Of a stretch of 64,000 nt of DNA, positions 1-10,068 are shown piece by piece. The notes below the pieces were generated by a model, which ran no database searches, was not told the origin of the DNA, and saw only the letters and a program-made list of their open reading frames with translations. A program made the translations under genes and the position numbers. How positions within the stretch are numbered: the stretch's first letter is position 1; every line of letters starts with the position of its first letter. Origin of the DNA: Gammaproteobacteria bacterium 50_400_T64 (lineage in GTDB: Bacteria > Pseudomonadota > Gammaproteobacteria > Pseudomonadales > Porticoccaceae); the NCBI GenBank assembly GCA_002162755.1, contig MAAS01000004.1, forward strand, positions 62,001-126,000. The letters run 5' to 3'.

Positions 1-123
1 ATCGCCCTGCCAGCGATACCGACCACCGATACGTTGGGTCAAGTTCTGCGCTAACTGCTCCGCCTTTTGCTTAATATCATCCAGCGGTAGCTGGTGTGAA
101 CGTCGTATATTAATCGTCGCCAA
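1..123 (-). CDS. PHA-granule-family small protein (N-terminus only)
   Basis: Partial gene running off the left edge, read leftwards. A TTG start at 121-123 follows a GGGGAG ribosome-binding site, and 41 codons remain open to the edge. The protein begins MATINIRRSHQLPLDDIKQK, which resembles the polyhydroxyalkanoate granule-associated family (short proteins starting ATI-RxH-LP and continuing into an amphipathic helix with repeated Ala/Glu/Gln). Members are small and cytoplasmic and are thought to be granule-associated; their exact role is not well known. The assignment rests only on this N-terminal pattern. Confidence 0.5.
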   Translation of the reverse strand, partial: MATINIRRSHQLPLDDIKQKAEQLAQNLTQRIGGRYRWQGD

Positions 124-279
124 AAATAATTCTCCCCAGGCAGAAAGCCAACATATTTAACTAGCGCCATTATTACAGAATAAGCCGCCATCGGTGCGAA
201 GCTCTTACAAAGACATTATAATTAGCGCTCTATTCAGCGCCTATCCCAACAACGACCCAGTAATTATCCGGAGCTATCC

Positions 280-912
280 TTGCCACCTACCCCCTTACCC
301 TCAAATTCAGATAGTGCCGAAGACTCGACAGATCAGAACGGTACTGTAGAAACAACAAGCAATTCCGGCCTGCCAATCGCCAGGCCACTACGGCGCATCG
401 CGGCACTGGTGTACGACATTTTCTTACTCGCCGCCATCAGCATTGCTTACGCGACCATTTTCTTTCTTATTCAAGTTTTCGCAGACGGTAACGCGGCAAC
501 GCAAGTGTTAACCGAAGGCAACGAAAGCACCCGACTAGAATATGAAGGCCCCTTGCGCTACCTCTTCCTTTTCGGTTGGTGGCTTTGTCTCGCACTGTTT
601 TATAGCCAGTGCTGGCGGCGCACTGGCCAAACCCTGGGCATGAAAACCTGGCATATTTGCCTGGAACAGCTTGATGATTCACGTCCCGGCACAAGCCCAT
701 TCGCAAGCTGGCGACAATGCTGGATTCGCAGCTTGCTCGCACCGCCTGCCCTACTATGCGGCGGACTTTCTTATTGCTATTGCCTCTTCAATCGCGAAGG
801 CCATTGCCTGCACGATATCTGGAGTCATACACGGGTTGTGGTTTTACCAAAAGAAAAAACGCGCAAACAGCTTAATAAAGAGGCTGCCGAGGCAAGAAAT
901 AAAGAGTCTTAA
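280..912 (+). CDS. RDD-family integral membrane protein
   Basis: 210-residue protein with a TTG start (280) about 6 bases after a CCGGAG ribosome-binding site. After a polar, Ser/Thr-rich N-terminus of about 30 residues, the RDD signature appears as the R-R-I-A-A-LVYD stretch near residues 38-46. A first membrane helix, a second helix at about 95-110 (LFLFGWWLCLALFY) and the typical GQTLGMKTW motif follow. The RDD family comprises two- to three-helix membrane proteins of mostly unknown function, some implicated in ion or solute transport. It stands alone between the divergent PHA-type gene and the convergent lptG. The tail is highly charged (KEKTRKQLNKEAAEARNKES). Confidence 0.85.
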   Translation: MPPTPLPSNSDSAEDSTDQNGTVETTSNSGLPIARPLRRIAALVYDIFLLAAISIAYATIFFLIQVFADGNAATQVLTEGNESTRLEYEGPLRYLFLFGWWLCLALFYSQCWRRTGQTLGMKTWHICLEQLDDSRPGTSPFASWRQCWIRSLLAPPALLCGGLSYCYCLFNREGHCLHDIWSHTRVVVLPKEKTRKQLNKEAAEARNKES

Positions 913-1118
913 CAGCTTGTTGAAATTCGCGGAGCCGAGCCAGATGCAAGGCAAAACCAAATGGAAAATCTCGTGAGGCCTACTTCCGGTACTCGTGTAA
1001 ATGAACAGAGCCTGCCCCGTGAAACGCTCTAGGTACAAAGTGCTTTGGATACTTTGAGCTCGGTTTCACCAAAAGTAGGCGCTTTAAGCGACGCCGTAAG
1101 TAGAAATCCGACTGCCTG

Positions 1119-2180
1119 TTAAGCCGCCCGCCGCAGTAAAACCAGCCCAATACCAATACAAACCATGGCCGGAGTAAACACCGCCCAAAAAGGCGAGAAG
1201 CCAAACACCACGCTCGACGGCCCGAGCAGTTGCTGACTAGTTTGAAAGGCAATACCGGCGATAACCCCGGCGAAGATTTTAAAGCCCATGGTCGCATCAC
1301 GAAGGGGGCCAAACACAAACGAAGTGGCAATAAGCACCAGACTCAAAATGGACAGTGGCTGTAGTGCTTTACTCCAGAATGCCAGCCAATATTGCGACGA
1401 CTTCTGCTCCTGCTTATCGAGGTACTGGGCGTAGTTATACAGACTACCCATCGATAAGGAGTCTGCGGGCATCACCATCAGTGTTAACAGGTCGGGCGAT
1501 AAATGCGAATCCCAGCGCCGTGTGAGGAACTCGCTAGTTTGCGTTTTATCCTCTTCAAAATGAGTAACCACACCCTCTTCTTCCAACCAATAGTCCTTAA
1601 AGTAAGTCGCCCGTGCAGCAAAACTGACCTCTTCAATTTCACGCTGCTCAGAAAAACGATAGCGCGTCACACCAAACAATTTACCGTTGGGATAAACACC
1701 ATTAAAGTGGATGAACTCATTGCCCTCGCGATTCCAGACGCCGCTGGTGGCCGATAAAGTCTCCTGCTCACCGCGCAACAACATGCGACGGCTGGTGGCC
1801 AACTGGTCGGTATAGGGAACGACATATTCCCCGAGCAGCACACCGCAAAAAATAATTAATAACACGGGGCGCAGTACAAAACCGGTAATGCGCAACAGCG
1901 AAACCCCGGCGGCACGCATAATCACCAGCTCGCTATTGCCCGCTAATATACCGAGTCCAATCAAACAACCGATTAAAGAGGCGAAGGCAATATTGCTATA
2001 AATACGGGCTGGCAAGGTAAGCCAGACATTGTAGAGAACATCGGCAAACTGATAATCGTTGCGCACATCGCCCAGACCATCGACCACGGCGGCAATCACA
2101 TCAATGCTGAGTAGCACCAGTAAAACTAAAATAATGGCACCGAAAACAAAGCGCATGACGTAGCGAGATAAGTAACTCAT
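1119..2180 (-). CDS. lptG: LPS export ABC permease LptG
   Basis: 353 residues, the usual LptG length. LptG pairs with LptF and the LptB ATPase in the inner membrane to extract lipopolysaccharide and push it along the LptC-A-D bridge. Visible features are an N-terminal helix starting MSYLSRYVMRFV, helices near residues 60-80 and 100-120, a periplasmic beta-jellyroll region (about 130-250) and three C-terminal helices (about 270-350, with the LSILSLVLIATSFVFGPLR segment and a LGPSSVVFGFSPF turn). The start codon overlaps the lptF stop by one base (TAATG), so the two are translationally coupled. Confidence 0.96.
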   Translation of the reverse strand: MSYLSRYVMRFVFGAIILVLLVLLSIDVIAAVVDGLGDVRNDYQFADVLYNVWLTLPARIYSNIAFASLIGCLIGLGILAGNSELVIMRAAGVSLLRITGFVLRPVLLIIFCGVLLGEYVVPYTDQLATSRRMLLRGEQETLSATSGVWNREGNEFIHFNGVYPNGKLFGVTRYRFSEQREIEEVSFAARATYFKDYWLEEEGVVTHFEEDKTQTSEFLTRRWDSHLSPDLLTLMVMPADSLSMGSLYNYAQYLDKQEQKSSQYWLAFWSKALQPLSILSLVLIATSFVFGPLRDATMGFKIFAGVIAGIAFQTSQQLLGPSSVVFGFSPFWAVFTPAMVCIGIGLVLLRRAA

Positions 2181-3301
2181 TATTCGCTCCCCGCTGCTTT
2201 CACTGTGGCAATCTTATTTGCTCGCTTGCCCCGCCAACCGCTATCCCAAAGTAGTAGTCCCCCGGCGATCACTAAAAACACACCGTGTACCCACCACAGC
2301 CCGAGGGTGGCTGAAAGCTCGCCATCCTCCAGCGCACCGCGAGCAGCATTGAGGCCAACCAGATAAAAGATATAAAGCAGCACGGCGGGAAACACTTTAA
2401 CGAAGCGCCCCTGCCGAGGATTAGTGCGACTTAAAGGCACGGCCATCAGTGACACCACCAGTACTAAAATAGGCACAGAATAGCGCCACTGCAGTGCCGC
2501 CACATGTTCCGGCCGATCCGATGCCCGTAGTTCAGCGGTCGACATAACCTCTGCTTTTTCACGATGGCGACGTGCATTTTTTCTCTTTTCCAGGCGCTGA
2601 CCGTATTCTTCGAACGCTGTAATCTGAAAGTCAGCCTGCCCCGGCGTGCCCTCAATGCGATAACCGTTTTTGAGTACAAGATAACGCTCGCCATTCTCTT
2701 CTGCCAATCGGGGGCGACCCTTTTCAGCCAACACCACCACCTGCCGTACGCCGCTGCTATCAACACTCGACTGAGATAAAAACACGTCGTGCATAGTGCC
2801 GTCTTCATCTATCGACTCGGTATACGTCACCCCGCGACCACCCCGCAAGGGGTAAAACTTGCCGCCCTCGAGGGATTCAAATTCACCCCGGGATTTCTGC
2901 GCGCTCAACAGAGCTTCTGCCTTCGCCAGCCCACCGGGGCTAACGGAAAAACTCAGCCAGGCCACCACCCCTGCCACCAGCACAGCAACCGCCATGGTGT
3001 AGGCAATTAATTTACCGGGGCTCATGCCACAGGCATAGAGCACGGTCATTTCGCTATCGACATAAAGGCGGCCATAAACCAGTAAAATGCCGAGAAAAAA
3101 GGCCAGCGGTAAAATCAATTCTAGAAAGCCCGGCAGGCGATAGCCAATCACCGCAAAGAGGATATTGGCATCGAGCATGCCCGCCGCGGCCTGGGCCAGA
3201 TATTTAACAAAGCGTCCGCTGATAATAACCAGCATCAACACAGCGCAAACGGCGGCCGTGGTGCCGAGTAAATCTCGAGCAATGTAGCGAAAAATAATCA
3301 C
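2180..3301 (-). CDS. lptF: LPS export ABC permease LptF
   Basis: 373 residues; first gene of the lptF-lptG pair, divergent from pepA as in many gammaproteobacteria. It is the partner permease in the LptB2FG lipopolysaccharide extractor. The N-terminus MIIFRYIARDLLGTT is typical (I-x-RY-x-x-RE/D-L). There are three N-terminal helices, a periplasmic jellyroll (about residues 120-260, including FESLEGGKFYPL and the VFLSQSSVD strand) and three C-terminal helices ending with the R-G-KRANK cytoplasmic tail. The LQWRYSVPILVLVVSLMAVPLSR segment just before the last helices is the conserved LptF P-L-S motif. Confidence 0.96.
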   Translation of the reverse strand: MIIFRYIARDLLGTTAAVCAVLMLVIISGRFVKYLAQAAAGMLDANILFAVIGYRLPGFLELILPLAFFLGILLVYGRLYVDSEMTVLYACGMSPGKLIAYTMAVAVLVAGVVAWLSFSVSPGGLAKAEALLSAQKSRGEFESLEGGKFYPLRGGRGVTYTESIDEDGTMHDVFLSQSSVDSSGVRQVVVLAEKGRPRLAEENGERYLVLKNGYRIEGTPGQADFQITAFEEYGQRLEKRKNARRHREKAEVMSTAELRASDRPEHVAALQWRYSVPILVLVVSLMAVPLSRTNPRQGRFVKVFPAVLLYIFYLVGLNAARGALEDGELSATLGLWWVHGVFLVIAGGLLLWDSGWRGKRANKIATVKAAGSE

Positions 3302-3498
3302 AGAAAGTGGTGCAACCTTATTTCGTTAATGGGTTCGTTCATTGTTTCGTTTATTGCTTCAGCAACGGGGTTCGTCAATTTGTACGTGAAAACGCCTTAT
3401 TTTAAGGCCGCGGCGATTGGCCTCAACTAAGCCATGACATACACTAGCAAGCGTAAATAATTATCCAGTATTTGATCGCTTTTGTCTCGGGAGACACC
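3302..3498. promoter_or_regulatory. Divergent lptF/pepA intergenic region
   Basis: About 200 bases between two divergently read genes, so promoters for both must lie here. It contains AT-rich stretches and tandem TTCGTT-like words (attgtttcgt, ttattgcttc), but no consensus promoter could be assigned with confidence. The pepA ribosome-binding site CGGGAG lies at 3488-3493. Confidence 0.4.
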
Positions 3499-4986
3499 AT
3501 GGAGATTGTCGCACGTTCCACCAATCCACTGACACTTAAAACCGACTGCCTTGTGGTCGCTGTCACCGCTGATAAAAAATTCAGCCCCACGACCGCATCA
3601 ATCGACAAAGCCTGCGACGGCTTGATAAGCCGCCGGCTTGAGGGTAAAGATATTAGTGGCGAATGCGGATCAACACTGATGCTGCATGAGCCTGCGGGCA
3701 TTAGCGCCAAACGCCTGCTATTGGTCGGCACCGGTAGCAAAACGCTCTCTACCCAGGAATTTTTAAAGATCGCCCGTAGCGTAGCCAAGCTTACCAAGAG
3801 CGATGCTATCGCTTCTGTCGCGACAACCCTGGCTGAAGTTGAAGCCAGTGATCAGGATGTACGCTGGACTGCCCAACAGCTAGCCCAGCAATTTGGAGAA
3901 GCCAGCTACGCGTTTAACGGCGGCAAACCCCCAGTAGCCAGCAAACTCAAATTAAAGAAAGTCACCCTGCTGTGTAGCGATAGAAAAACACAAAGCGCAG
4001 CACAGGCCGGACTCAACTACGGTGAAGCCGTTGCTATCGGCGTTAATCAGGCGCGCTTGCTCGGTGACTTGGCGGCGAACACTTGCACGCCCAGCTATTT
4101 GGCAAAGTACAGCCGCGCCCTGGCGCGCAAGCAAAGTAAACTCAGCTGCCAGGTCTTATCTGAAAAGCAAATGGCCGACCTTGGCATGGGATCTTTATTG
4201 TCCGTGACGGCCGGCACTGAAGAACCCGCCCACTTAATCGCCCTCGATTACAAAGGCGGTAAAAAAGGTGCCAGGCCCATCGTGCTTGTTGGCAAGGGTG
4301 TGACCTTCGATTCCGGCGGCATCAGCCTCAAGCCCGGCGGCAAGATGGATGAAATGAAATACGACATGTGCGGCGCGGCCAGCGTGCTCGGCGTGATGGA
4401 AGCGTTGGCCACTGCAGACCTGCCCATTAATGTTATCGGTGTTGTTCCCGCCGTTGAAAATATGCCCAGCGGCAAGGCGACGAAACCCGGTGACGTTGTG
4501 ACCTCTATGTCAGGACAAACCATTGAAGTGCTCAACACCGATGCCGAGGGCCGTCTTATTCTCTGTGATGCCCTGACTTACGTTGCGCGCTATAAACCCG
4601 ACACGGTGATTGATATCGCCACCCTGACCGGCGCTTGTATTGTCGCCCTCGGCTCCCACGCCTCCGGCCTGTACAGCAACGACGATGACCTGGCGAAAGA
4701 CTTGCTCGACGCCGGCCAAAGCTCGGGTGATCGCGCCTGGCAAATGCCTCTCTGGGATGAATACAACCAGCAACTGAAAACCAACTTTGCTGATATGGGT
4801 AATATTGGCGGCGCTGGTGGTGGCAGTATTACCGCCGCCTGCTTCCTCTCGCGCTTCACTAAAGACTACCGCTGGGCTCACCTCGATATCGCCGGTACAG
4901 CCTGGTTGTCGGCTGGCCCCAAAGGCGCTACCGGACGCCCCGTGCCTTTATTAATGGAGTATTTGCGCAATCGAGCCTCCGCATAA
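3499..4986 (+). CDS. pepA: Leucyl aminopeptidase PepA (M17)
   Basis: 495 residues from the ATG at 3499, chosen because CGGGAG lies directly upstream and MEIVARSTNP matches family N-termini. A TTG at 3472 would add nine residues. PepA is a hexameric two-metal cytosolic aminopeptidase; in enterobacteria it also binds DNA. The M17 metal-binding core is plain: VGKGVTFDSGGISLKPGG (Lys and Asp ligands), the KYDMCGAA helix, and the NTDAEGRLILCDAL signature. The C-terminal catalytic domain runs from about residue 180. It is followed after 23 bases by holC and then valS, a conserved gammaproteobacterial gene order. Confidence 0.97.
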   Translation: MEIVARSTNPLTLKTDCLVVAVTADKKFSPTTASIDKACDGLISRRLEGKDISGECGSTLMLHEPAGISAKRLLLVGTGSKTLSTQEFLKIARSVAKLTKSDAIASVATTLAEVEASDQDVRWTAQQLAQQFGEASYAFNGGKPPVASKLKLKKVTLLCSDRKTQSAAQAGLNYGEAVAIGVNQARLLGDLAANTCTPSYLAKYSRALARKQSKLSCQVLSEKQMADLGMGSLLSVTAGTEEPAHLIALDYKGGKKGARPIVLVGKGVTFDSGGISLKPGGKMDEMKYDMCGAASVLGVMEALATADLPINVIGVVPAVENMPSGKATKPGDVVTSMSGQTIEVLNTDAEGRLILCDALTYVARYKPDTVIDIATLTGACIVALGSHASGLYSNDDDLAKDLLDAGQSSGDRAWQMPLWDEYNQQLKTNFADMGNIGGAGGGSITAACFLSRFTKDYRWAHLDIAGTAWLSAGPKGATGRPVPLLMEYLRNRASA

Positions 4987-5009
4987 CTCGCACTGATGAC
5001 CCATTCATT

Positions 5010-5465
5010 ATGACAAAAGTCCACTTCCATCAATTGCAGGGCAGTAGCGAAGACACTATCGCCCGCGCCCTGCAATTGGTGTGCGAGCTCGCCAACGAAG
5101 CCGGTAAACGACGACATAACGTGCTTATTTACTGCCGAGATACCGCACTGGTGAAAAACCTTGAAGCTGAACTTTGGCAGCATATTCCCAGTAGTTTTCT
5201 TGCCCACAGCACAGTGGCCGATGACAACTCGCCGATCTATATTTGCAGCAACGACATGTCCGGTGACTATCACGACATGATGATTAATCTCGATAGTGAA
5301 ACGCCCGACTGGTTCAGCCGCTTCGAACATTTAGCCGAACTTATTTACGGTGATGAAACTCAGGTGCAAACTAAACGTGAACGCTTTGCACACTACAAGC
5401 ACCTCGGCTATCCGCTGGGCTTTAGCAAAGTTGAAAACCTCAAAGGCGCGCCCGTACTCTTATAA
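5010..5465 (+). CDS. holC: DNA polymerase III chi subunit HolC
   Basis: 151 residues. HolC (chi) bridges the clamp loader, through psi, to single-stranded DNA-binding protein. The N-terminus MTKVHFHQL, the central NVLIYCRDTALVKNLEAELW segment and the P-I-YICSND-x-x-G region match the chi fold. The C-terminal YKHLGYPLGF segment is the conserved terminal turn. It sits 23 bases after pepA and 90 bases before valS, the classic pepA-holC-valS neighbourhood, which supports the call for this otherwise weakly conserved protein. Confidence 0.93.
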   Translation: MTKVHFHQLQGSSEDTIARALQLVCELANEAGKRRHNVLIYCRDTALVKNLEAELWQHIPSSFLAHSTVADDNSPIYICSNDMSGDYHDMMINLDSETPDWFSRFEHLAELIYGDETQVQTKRERFAHYKHLGYPLGFSKVENLKGAPVLL

Positions 5466-5555
5466 TGATCACCTATAGAGTAACGCCCCCTCGCCCCGTA
5501 TAATTCGCGACCGCAAAGACCTCCCCCAACCCAACATCAGGTACGCACACGCATC

Positions 5556-8324
5556 ATGGAAAAAACCTACCAGCCCCAAGCCATCGAAAGCCATTGGTAC
5601 AAAATCTGGGAGGAAAGCGGCCATTTCAAGCCCTCCGGTAGCGGTGATCCCTTTTGCATCATGATTCCCCCGCCCAATGTCACCGGCAATTTGCACATGG
5701 GCCACGGTTTTCAGGAAGCGATCATGGACGGCCTGGTGCGCTTCCATCGCATGAAGGGCGACAACACCCTGTGGCAAGTAGGCACAGACCACGCCGGTAT
5801 CGCCACGCAAATGGTGGTTGAGCGTCAGCTCGAAGCCGATGGCATTAGCCGCCACGACCTCGGGCGCGATAAATTTATCGACAAGGTCTGGGAATGGAAG
5901 GAAGAGTCCGGCGGTAATATTACCCAGCAACTGCGTCGCCTCGGGGCCTCGCCCGATTGGTCTCGCGAACGTTTCACGATGGACGATGGTTTTTACGATG
6001 CCGTGCAAGAAGCCTTTATTCGTCTCTATGACGACGGCCTGATTTATCGCGGCCAACGCCTGGTGAACTGGGACCCGAAACTGCACACCGCTATTTCCGA
6101 TCTCGAAGTCATCTCCGAAGAGGAACAGGGTCACCTGTGGCATTTCCGCTATCCCCTCAGTGACGGCTCCGGCCACATGATTGTCGCCACCACCCGTCCC
6201 GAAACCATGCTCGGCGATACAGCAGTGGCCGTACACCCCGATGACGAGCGCTACCAAGCCTTCATCGGCAAGACCATTACCCTGCCCCTCAGCGGCCGGG
6301 AAATACCCATTATTGCCGACGACTATGTCGACATGGCCTTTGGTTCTGGCTGTGTGAAAATCACCCCGGCCCACGACTTTAATGATTACGACATTGGCCA
6401 GCGCCACCAACTGCCGATGATCAACATCTTCGATCGGGATGCCAACCTCAACGACAACGTGCCGGAAAAATACCAGCGCATGGATCGTTTCGATGCGCGT
6501 AAAGCCGTGGTCGCCGATCTCGACGAATTAGGTTTACTCGAGAAGGTCGATGCCCATACGTTGAAAACGCCCCGCGGTGATCGCTCCGGTGTGGTTATCG
6601 AACCCTGGCTCACCGACCAGTGGTACGTTAGCGCCAAGCCCCTGGCAGAAAAAGCTATTGATGCCGTTGAGCAGCAAGACATTCAGTTCGTACCGAAACA
6701 ATACGAAAACATGTACTTCTCATGGATGCGCGACATTCAGGACTGGTGCATCAGCCGCCAACTGTGGTGGGGCCATCGCATCCCCGCCTGGTATGACGAG
6801 GCCGGCAACATCTATGTTGGGCGCTCCGAAGCCGATGTGCGCAGCAAGCATAATCTCGATGACAGCATTAACCTGCGCCAGGACGATGACGTACTCGACA
6901 CATGGTTCTCCTCCGGCCTGTGGACCTTCGGCACCCTGGGTTGGCCCCAAGATACCGACGAATTGCGCACCTTCCACGGCACCGACGTATTGGTTACCGG
7001 CTTCGATATTATCTTCTTCTGGGTGGCGCGCATGATTATGCTCACCCTCTATTTTATGGACGACGTACCCTTTAAAACGGTTTACGTTCACGGCTTGGTG
7101 CGCGATGGCCAGGGGCAGAAAATGTCCAAATCAAAGGGCAATGTCCTCGACCCCATCGACCTCATCGACGGCATCGAATTAGAACCACTGGTGACTAAAC
7201 GCACCACCGGCATGATGCAGCCGCAAATGCGCGAGAAAATCGCCAAGCAAACTCGCAAAGAATTCCCCGATGGCTTATCGGCCTACGGCACCGATGCCCT
7301 GCGCTTCACTTTCTATTCGCTGGCATCGACCGGGCGCGATATTAAATTCGACGTCGGCCGCATTGAAGGCTTCCGCAATTTCTGCAATAAAATATGGAAC
7401 GCCACCCGCTACGTGCTGATGAATACGGAAGAGCACGACTGTGGGCAGGACGGCAGTGAGGACTACCAGCTCTCCATCGCCGATCGCTGGATTATTAGCC
7501 GCCTGCAAGATGCTGAGCAGCAAGTCACTGACGGCATCGAAAGCTTTCGCTTTGACCTCGCGTCACAGGCACTTTATGACTTTGTCTGGTCTGAATACTG
7601 CGACTGGTATTTAGAATTGTCCAAGCCCATTTTGTGGGACGACAATGCCCCGGCTGCCCTGAAAAAAGGCACCCGCCGCACCTTGATTCGCGTACTCGAA
7701 AGCATAATGCGCCTGGCCCACCCGATGATGCCCTTCATCACCGAAGAGGTGTGGCAGAAGATTCACACCCTCGCGGGCAAAGAGGGTGACACGATTATGC
7801 GCCAGCCCTTCCCCATTCCCGATGACAACCTGCGTGATGCCACGGCTGATGCGGATATTGAGTGGATTAAGCAAATCATTATGGGCGTGCGCAATATTCG
7901 CGGCGAAATCAATATCTCGCCCGGTAAATTTCTACCCCTGCTATTTCAGAACGGTGGGCCTGAAGACCAGCGCCGCCTCGACGAAAATGCCCAGTATCTA
8001 ACCAAGCTAGCCAACCTCGAATCGGTGCAATGGCTCGAGCCCGGTGCGCCCGTGCCGCCGTCGGCAACCGCCCTGGTCGGTGAAATGGAAATTTTCGTCC
8101 CCATGGCGGGGCTTATCGATAAAGATGCAGAACTGGCGCGACTCGACAAAGAGCTGGGTAAATTGAGCAAAGAGCTCGGGCGCTTGAAAGGTAAGTTATC
8201 TAATGACAAATTTATCGCCAACGCACCTGAAGATGTTGTCGCCAAAGAGCGACAAAAACAAAGCGACGTTGAAAGTGCCGTAAGCCGACTGGAAGAACAA
8301 AAAGTAAAGATTGCTGCGCTTTAA
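5556..8324 (+). CDS. valS: Valyl-tRNA synthetase
   Basis: 922 residues, near full family length (about 950). It charges tRNA-Val in the cytoplasm. The N-terminus [20 protein letters not shown] is typical. The HIGH motif is in [13 protein letters not shown] (about residues 42-54). The CP1 editing domain contains [17 protein letters not shown]. The KMSKS loop is [10 protein letters not shown] (about 520-530). The anticodon-binding domain and a C-terminal coiled-coil arm rich in Lys/Glu ([20 protein letters not shown]) follow. It is the last gene of pepA-holC-valS, with a strong hairpin shortly after the stop. Confidence 0.98.
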   Translation: MEKTYQPQAIESHWYKIWEESGHFKPSGSGDPFCIMIPPPNVTGNLHMGHGFQEAIMDGLVRFHRMKGDNTLWQVGTDHAGIATQMVVERQLEADGISRHDLGRDKFIDKVWEWKEESGGNITQQLRRLGASPDWSRERFTMDDGFYDAVQEAFIRLYDDGLIYRGQRLVNWDPKLHTAISDLEVISEEEQGHLWHFRYPLSDGSGHMIVATTRPETMLGDTAVAVHPDDERYQAFIGKTITLPLSGREIPIIADDYVDMAFGSGCVKITPAHDFNDYDIGQRHQLPMINIFDRDANLNDNVPEKYQRMDRFDARKAVVADLDELGLLEKVDAHTLKTPRGDRSGVVIEPWLTDQWYVSAKPLAEKAIDAVEQQDIQFVPKQYENMYFSWMRDIQDWCISRQLWWGHRIPAWYDEAGNIYVGRSEADVRSKHNLDDSINLRQDDDVLDTWFSSGLWTFGTLGWPQDTDELRTFHGTDVLVTGFDIIFFWVARMIMLTLYFMDDVPFKTVYVHGLVRDGQGQKMSKSKGNVLDPIDLIDGIELEPLVTKRTTGMMQPQMREKIAKQTRKEFPDGLSAYGTDALRFTFYSLASTGRDIKFDVGRIEGFRNFCNKIWNATRYVLMNTEEHDCGQDGSEDYQLSIADRWIISRLQDAEQQVTDGIESFRFDLASQALYDFVWSEYCDWYLELSKPILWDDNAPAALKKGTRRTLIRVLESIMRLAHPMMPFITEEVWQKIHTLAGKEGDTIMRQPFPIPDDNLRDATADADIEWIKQIIMGVRNIRGEINISPGKFLPLLFQNGGPEDQRRLDENAQYLTKLANLESVQWLEPGAPVPPSATALVGEMEIFVPMAGLIDKDAELARLDKELGKLSKELGRLKGKLSNDKFIANAPEDVVAKERQKQSDVESAVSRLEEQKVKIAAL

Positions 8325-8341
8325 CAAATTGCTGAATAAAA

Positions 8342-8379
8342 TACGGCTTTTCCCGAATCCTTATCCGGGAAAAGCCGTA
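8342..8379 (+). terminator. Hairpin after valS
   Basis: A perfect 14-bp inverted repeat, TACGGCTTTTCCCG (8342-8355) with its complement (8366-8379), separated by a 10-base loop, 17 bases after the valS stop. No long T-run follows, so it may be a weak terminator or an mRNA-stabilising hairpin. Confidence 0.6.
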
Positions 8380-8535
8380 CACAGCAAGCGTCAAAAAATA
8401 GCCATGCAGAATCGATAGCCCCCCAATCTATCCGAAGAAGTTCACACTTATCATTGCCCAACCTTTATCCCCCCCGCCCTTCCCTGCTAGCCTTCATAAG
8501 ATCAAAACACCCACCTTATGGAAGGCCGCCAGGTT

Positions 8536-9783
8536 ATGGAATTTCTCGACTTACTGCGTACCATCGTCAAAGAAGACGGTTCGGACCTCTACTTCTCCAC
8601 CGGTGCTCCGCCGAGCATGAAAGTACTGGGCAAACTCACGCCCATCACTGATCGGCCTTATGGCAAGGGCGAGATAAAAGAGATCGCCTATAAGATCATG
8701 GACGAGGGTCAGATCGCCGAGTTCGAGCACAAGCCGGAAATGAACCTCGCCATATCCGAGAAGAACATTGGCCGCTTCCGCGTCAACATTTTCAAGCAGC
8801 GCAGTGACGTGGCTATGGTGGTGAGACTGATCAAAACCGACATCCCTCATTTTCGTGATCTTGGTCTGCCCGACATCGTGCCCAAGCTGGTATTGCAGAA
8901 GCGTGGATTAGTGCTATTTGTCGGCGGCACCGGCTCGGGTAAGTCGACCTCACTGGCCTCGCTTATCGACTACCGCAACACCCATACCTCCGGGCACATT
9001 ATTACCATTGAAGACCCGGTAGAATTTCTCCATCCCCACAAAAAGAGCATTGTTAATCAACGTGAGGTTGGCGTTGACACAGACAGCTACGAAGATGCCC
9101 TGCAAAACACACTGCGTCAGGCCCCCGATGTGATTTTGATTGGTGAGATTCGTAGCCGTGAAACCATGGAGCACGCCCTGGCCTTTGCCGAAACGGGCCA
9201 CCTTTGCCTGTCCACACTGCACGCCAACAACGCCAACCAGGCACTTGAGCGCATTATTAATTTCTTCCCCGAAGAACGTCACAAGCAGCTTTATCTTGAT
9301 CTATCGCTGAATTTACGCGGCATTATTTCTCAGCGCCTGGTACCCACCGTCGATGGCAAACGAGCGGCTGCCATCGAAGTCTTACTCGGCACTCCTCGCG
9401 TCATTGATTTAATAAAAGGCGGTAAGGTCACTGAAATTCGCGAAGTGATGGAGAAGTCTGAAAACCAGGGCATGAAAACCTTTGACTCAGCCCTTTGCGA
9501 ACTCTACGACGCTGGTAAAGTCACCCTGCAAGAAGCTCTGCTCAATGCCGACTCCCGCAATAACTTGCGCCTGAACATACAGCTCAAACACGGTAATAAT
9601 CCACCCTCGGTTGTCATTAAGGACGATCCCAATGGTACTGCCAAACCCGGCATGGCCAAACCAACGACGGCCACAGGCTCGGGTTTTAGTTTAGAACCAA
9701 TACCCGTGGAAGAGGAGGAAGAAAAAGAAGAGGAAGAGAAAGTGGAAGAAACATACATGGTTCAAAGCGGCCCCATAGATTAA
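8536..9783 (+). CDS. pilU: Type IV pilus retraction ATPase PilU
   Basis: 415 residues from ATG 8536 (MEFLDLLRTI is the family N-terminus; ATG 8518 would add six residues). PilU is the accessory retraction ATPase of type IV pili and acts with PilT at the inner-membrane platform. It has the N-terminal PAS-like domain with GSDLYFSTGAPPSMK, Walker A GGTGSGKST (about residues 133-141), the Asp box IITIEDPVEF, Walker B VILIGEIRSRETM and the His box CLSTLHANN. Two things are odd. pilT, its usual neighbour, is absent. After residue 360 there is a long Pro/Gly/Thr linker and a very acidic tail of about 15 Glu/Lys residues before VQSGPID. Confidence 0.93.
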   Translation: MEFLDLLRTIVKEDGSDLYFSTGAPPSMKVLGKLTPITDRPYGKGEIKEIAYKIMDEGQIAEFEHKPEMNLAISEKNIGRFRVNIFKQRSDVAMVVRLIKTDIPHFRDLGLPDIVPKLVLQKRGLVLFVGGTGSGKSTSLASLIDYRNTHTSGHIITIEDPVEFLHPHKKSIVNQREVGVDTDSYEDALQNTLRQAPDVILIGEIRSRETMEHALAFAETGHLCLSTLHANNANQALERIINFFPEERHKQLYLDLSLNLRGIISQRLVPTVDGKRAAAIEVLLGTPRVIDLIKGGKVTEIREVMEKSENQGMKTFDSALCELYDAGKVTLQEALLNADSRNNLRLNIQLKHGNNPPSVVIKDDPNGTAKPGMAKPTTATGSGFSLEPIPVEEEEEKEEEEKVEETYMVQSGPID

Positions 9784-9786
9784 GCG

Positions 9787-9827
9787 CCAATACCAATACC
9801 AATACCAATACCAATACCAATACCAAT
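9787..9827. repeat. Hexanucleotide tandem repeat (CCAATA)n
   Basis: Six perfect CCAATA copies plus CCAAT, starting three bases after the pilU stop. The perfect copies suggest a recent slippage tract. It lies outside the reading frame, so copy-number change would alter only the 3' untranslated region unless the stop is lost. Confidence 0.95.
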
Positions 9828-9868
9828 GACAAAAACAAATCCGGTTTCACGATCAAAATAATAAAACC

Positions 9869-9916
9869 AACCCATGGATAAAAGGTACTACCCACAGCAT
9901 CATTTATCCATGGGTT
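9869..9916 (+). terminator. Hairpin downstream of pilU
   Basis: Perfect 14-bp arms AACCCATGGATAAA (9869-9882) and the complement (9903-9916) around a 20-base loop, between pilU and ybiT, which are read in the same direction. There is no T-run, so the terminator role is inferred from position. Confidence 0.5.
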
Positions 9917-10068
9917 AATCAGGCAGCTGCCGTTGCTACAGATGCCAATCTAGCGGATCAATAGCCAATAAATTTCTACAGTTCAACTCGACGTACAGTC
10001 AACAAATCCCTATAGTACGCACCCTCAGAAAACCCACAGATCCACTCCCCGCTTTCAGGAATAAACCG

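Noticed and set aside
905-1118. Possible mobile-element scar after the RDD gene (TTGTTGAAATTCGC, CCTACTT/AAGTAGG)
   Set aside because: Only short partial symmetries and no transposase trace; too weak to call.
5469-6410. 313-codon frame on the minus strand across holC-valS
   Set aside because: It lies antisense to the start of valS, where every valS motif is intact; composition (Val/Ala/Gly-rich) is that of a shadow frame and there is no ribosome-binding site.
9787-9827. Origin or iteron array
   Set aside because: Six-base perfect units without DnaA boxes or replication genes; a simple slippage tract is enough.
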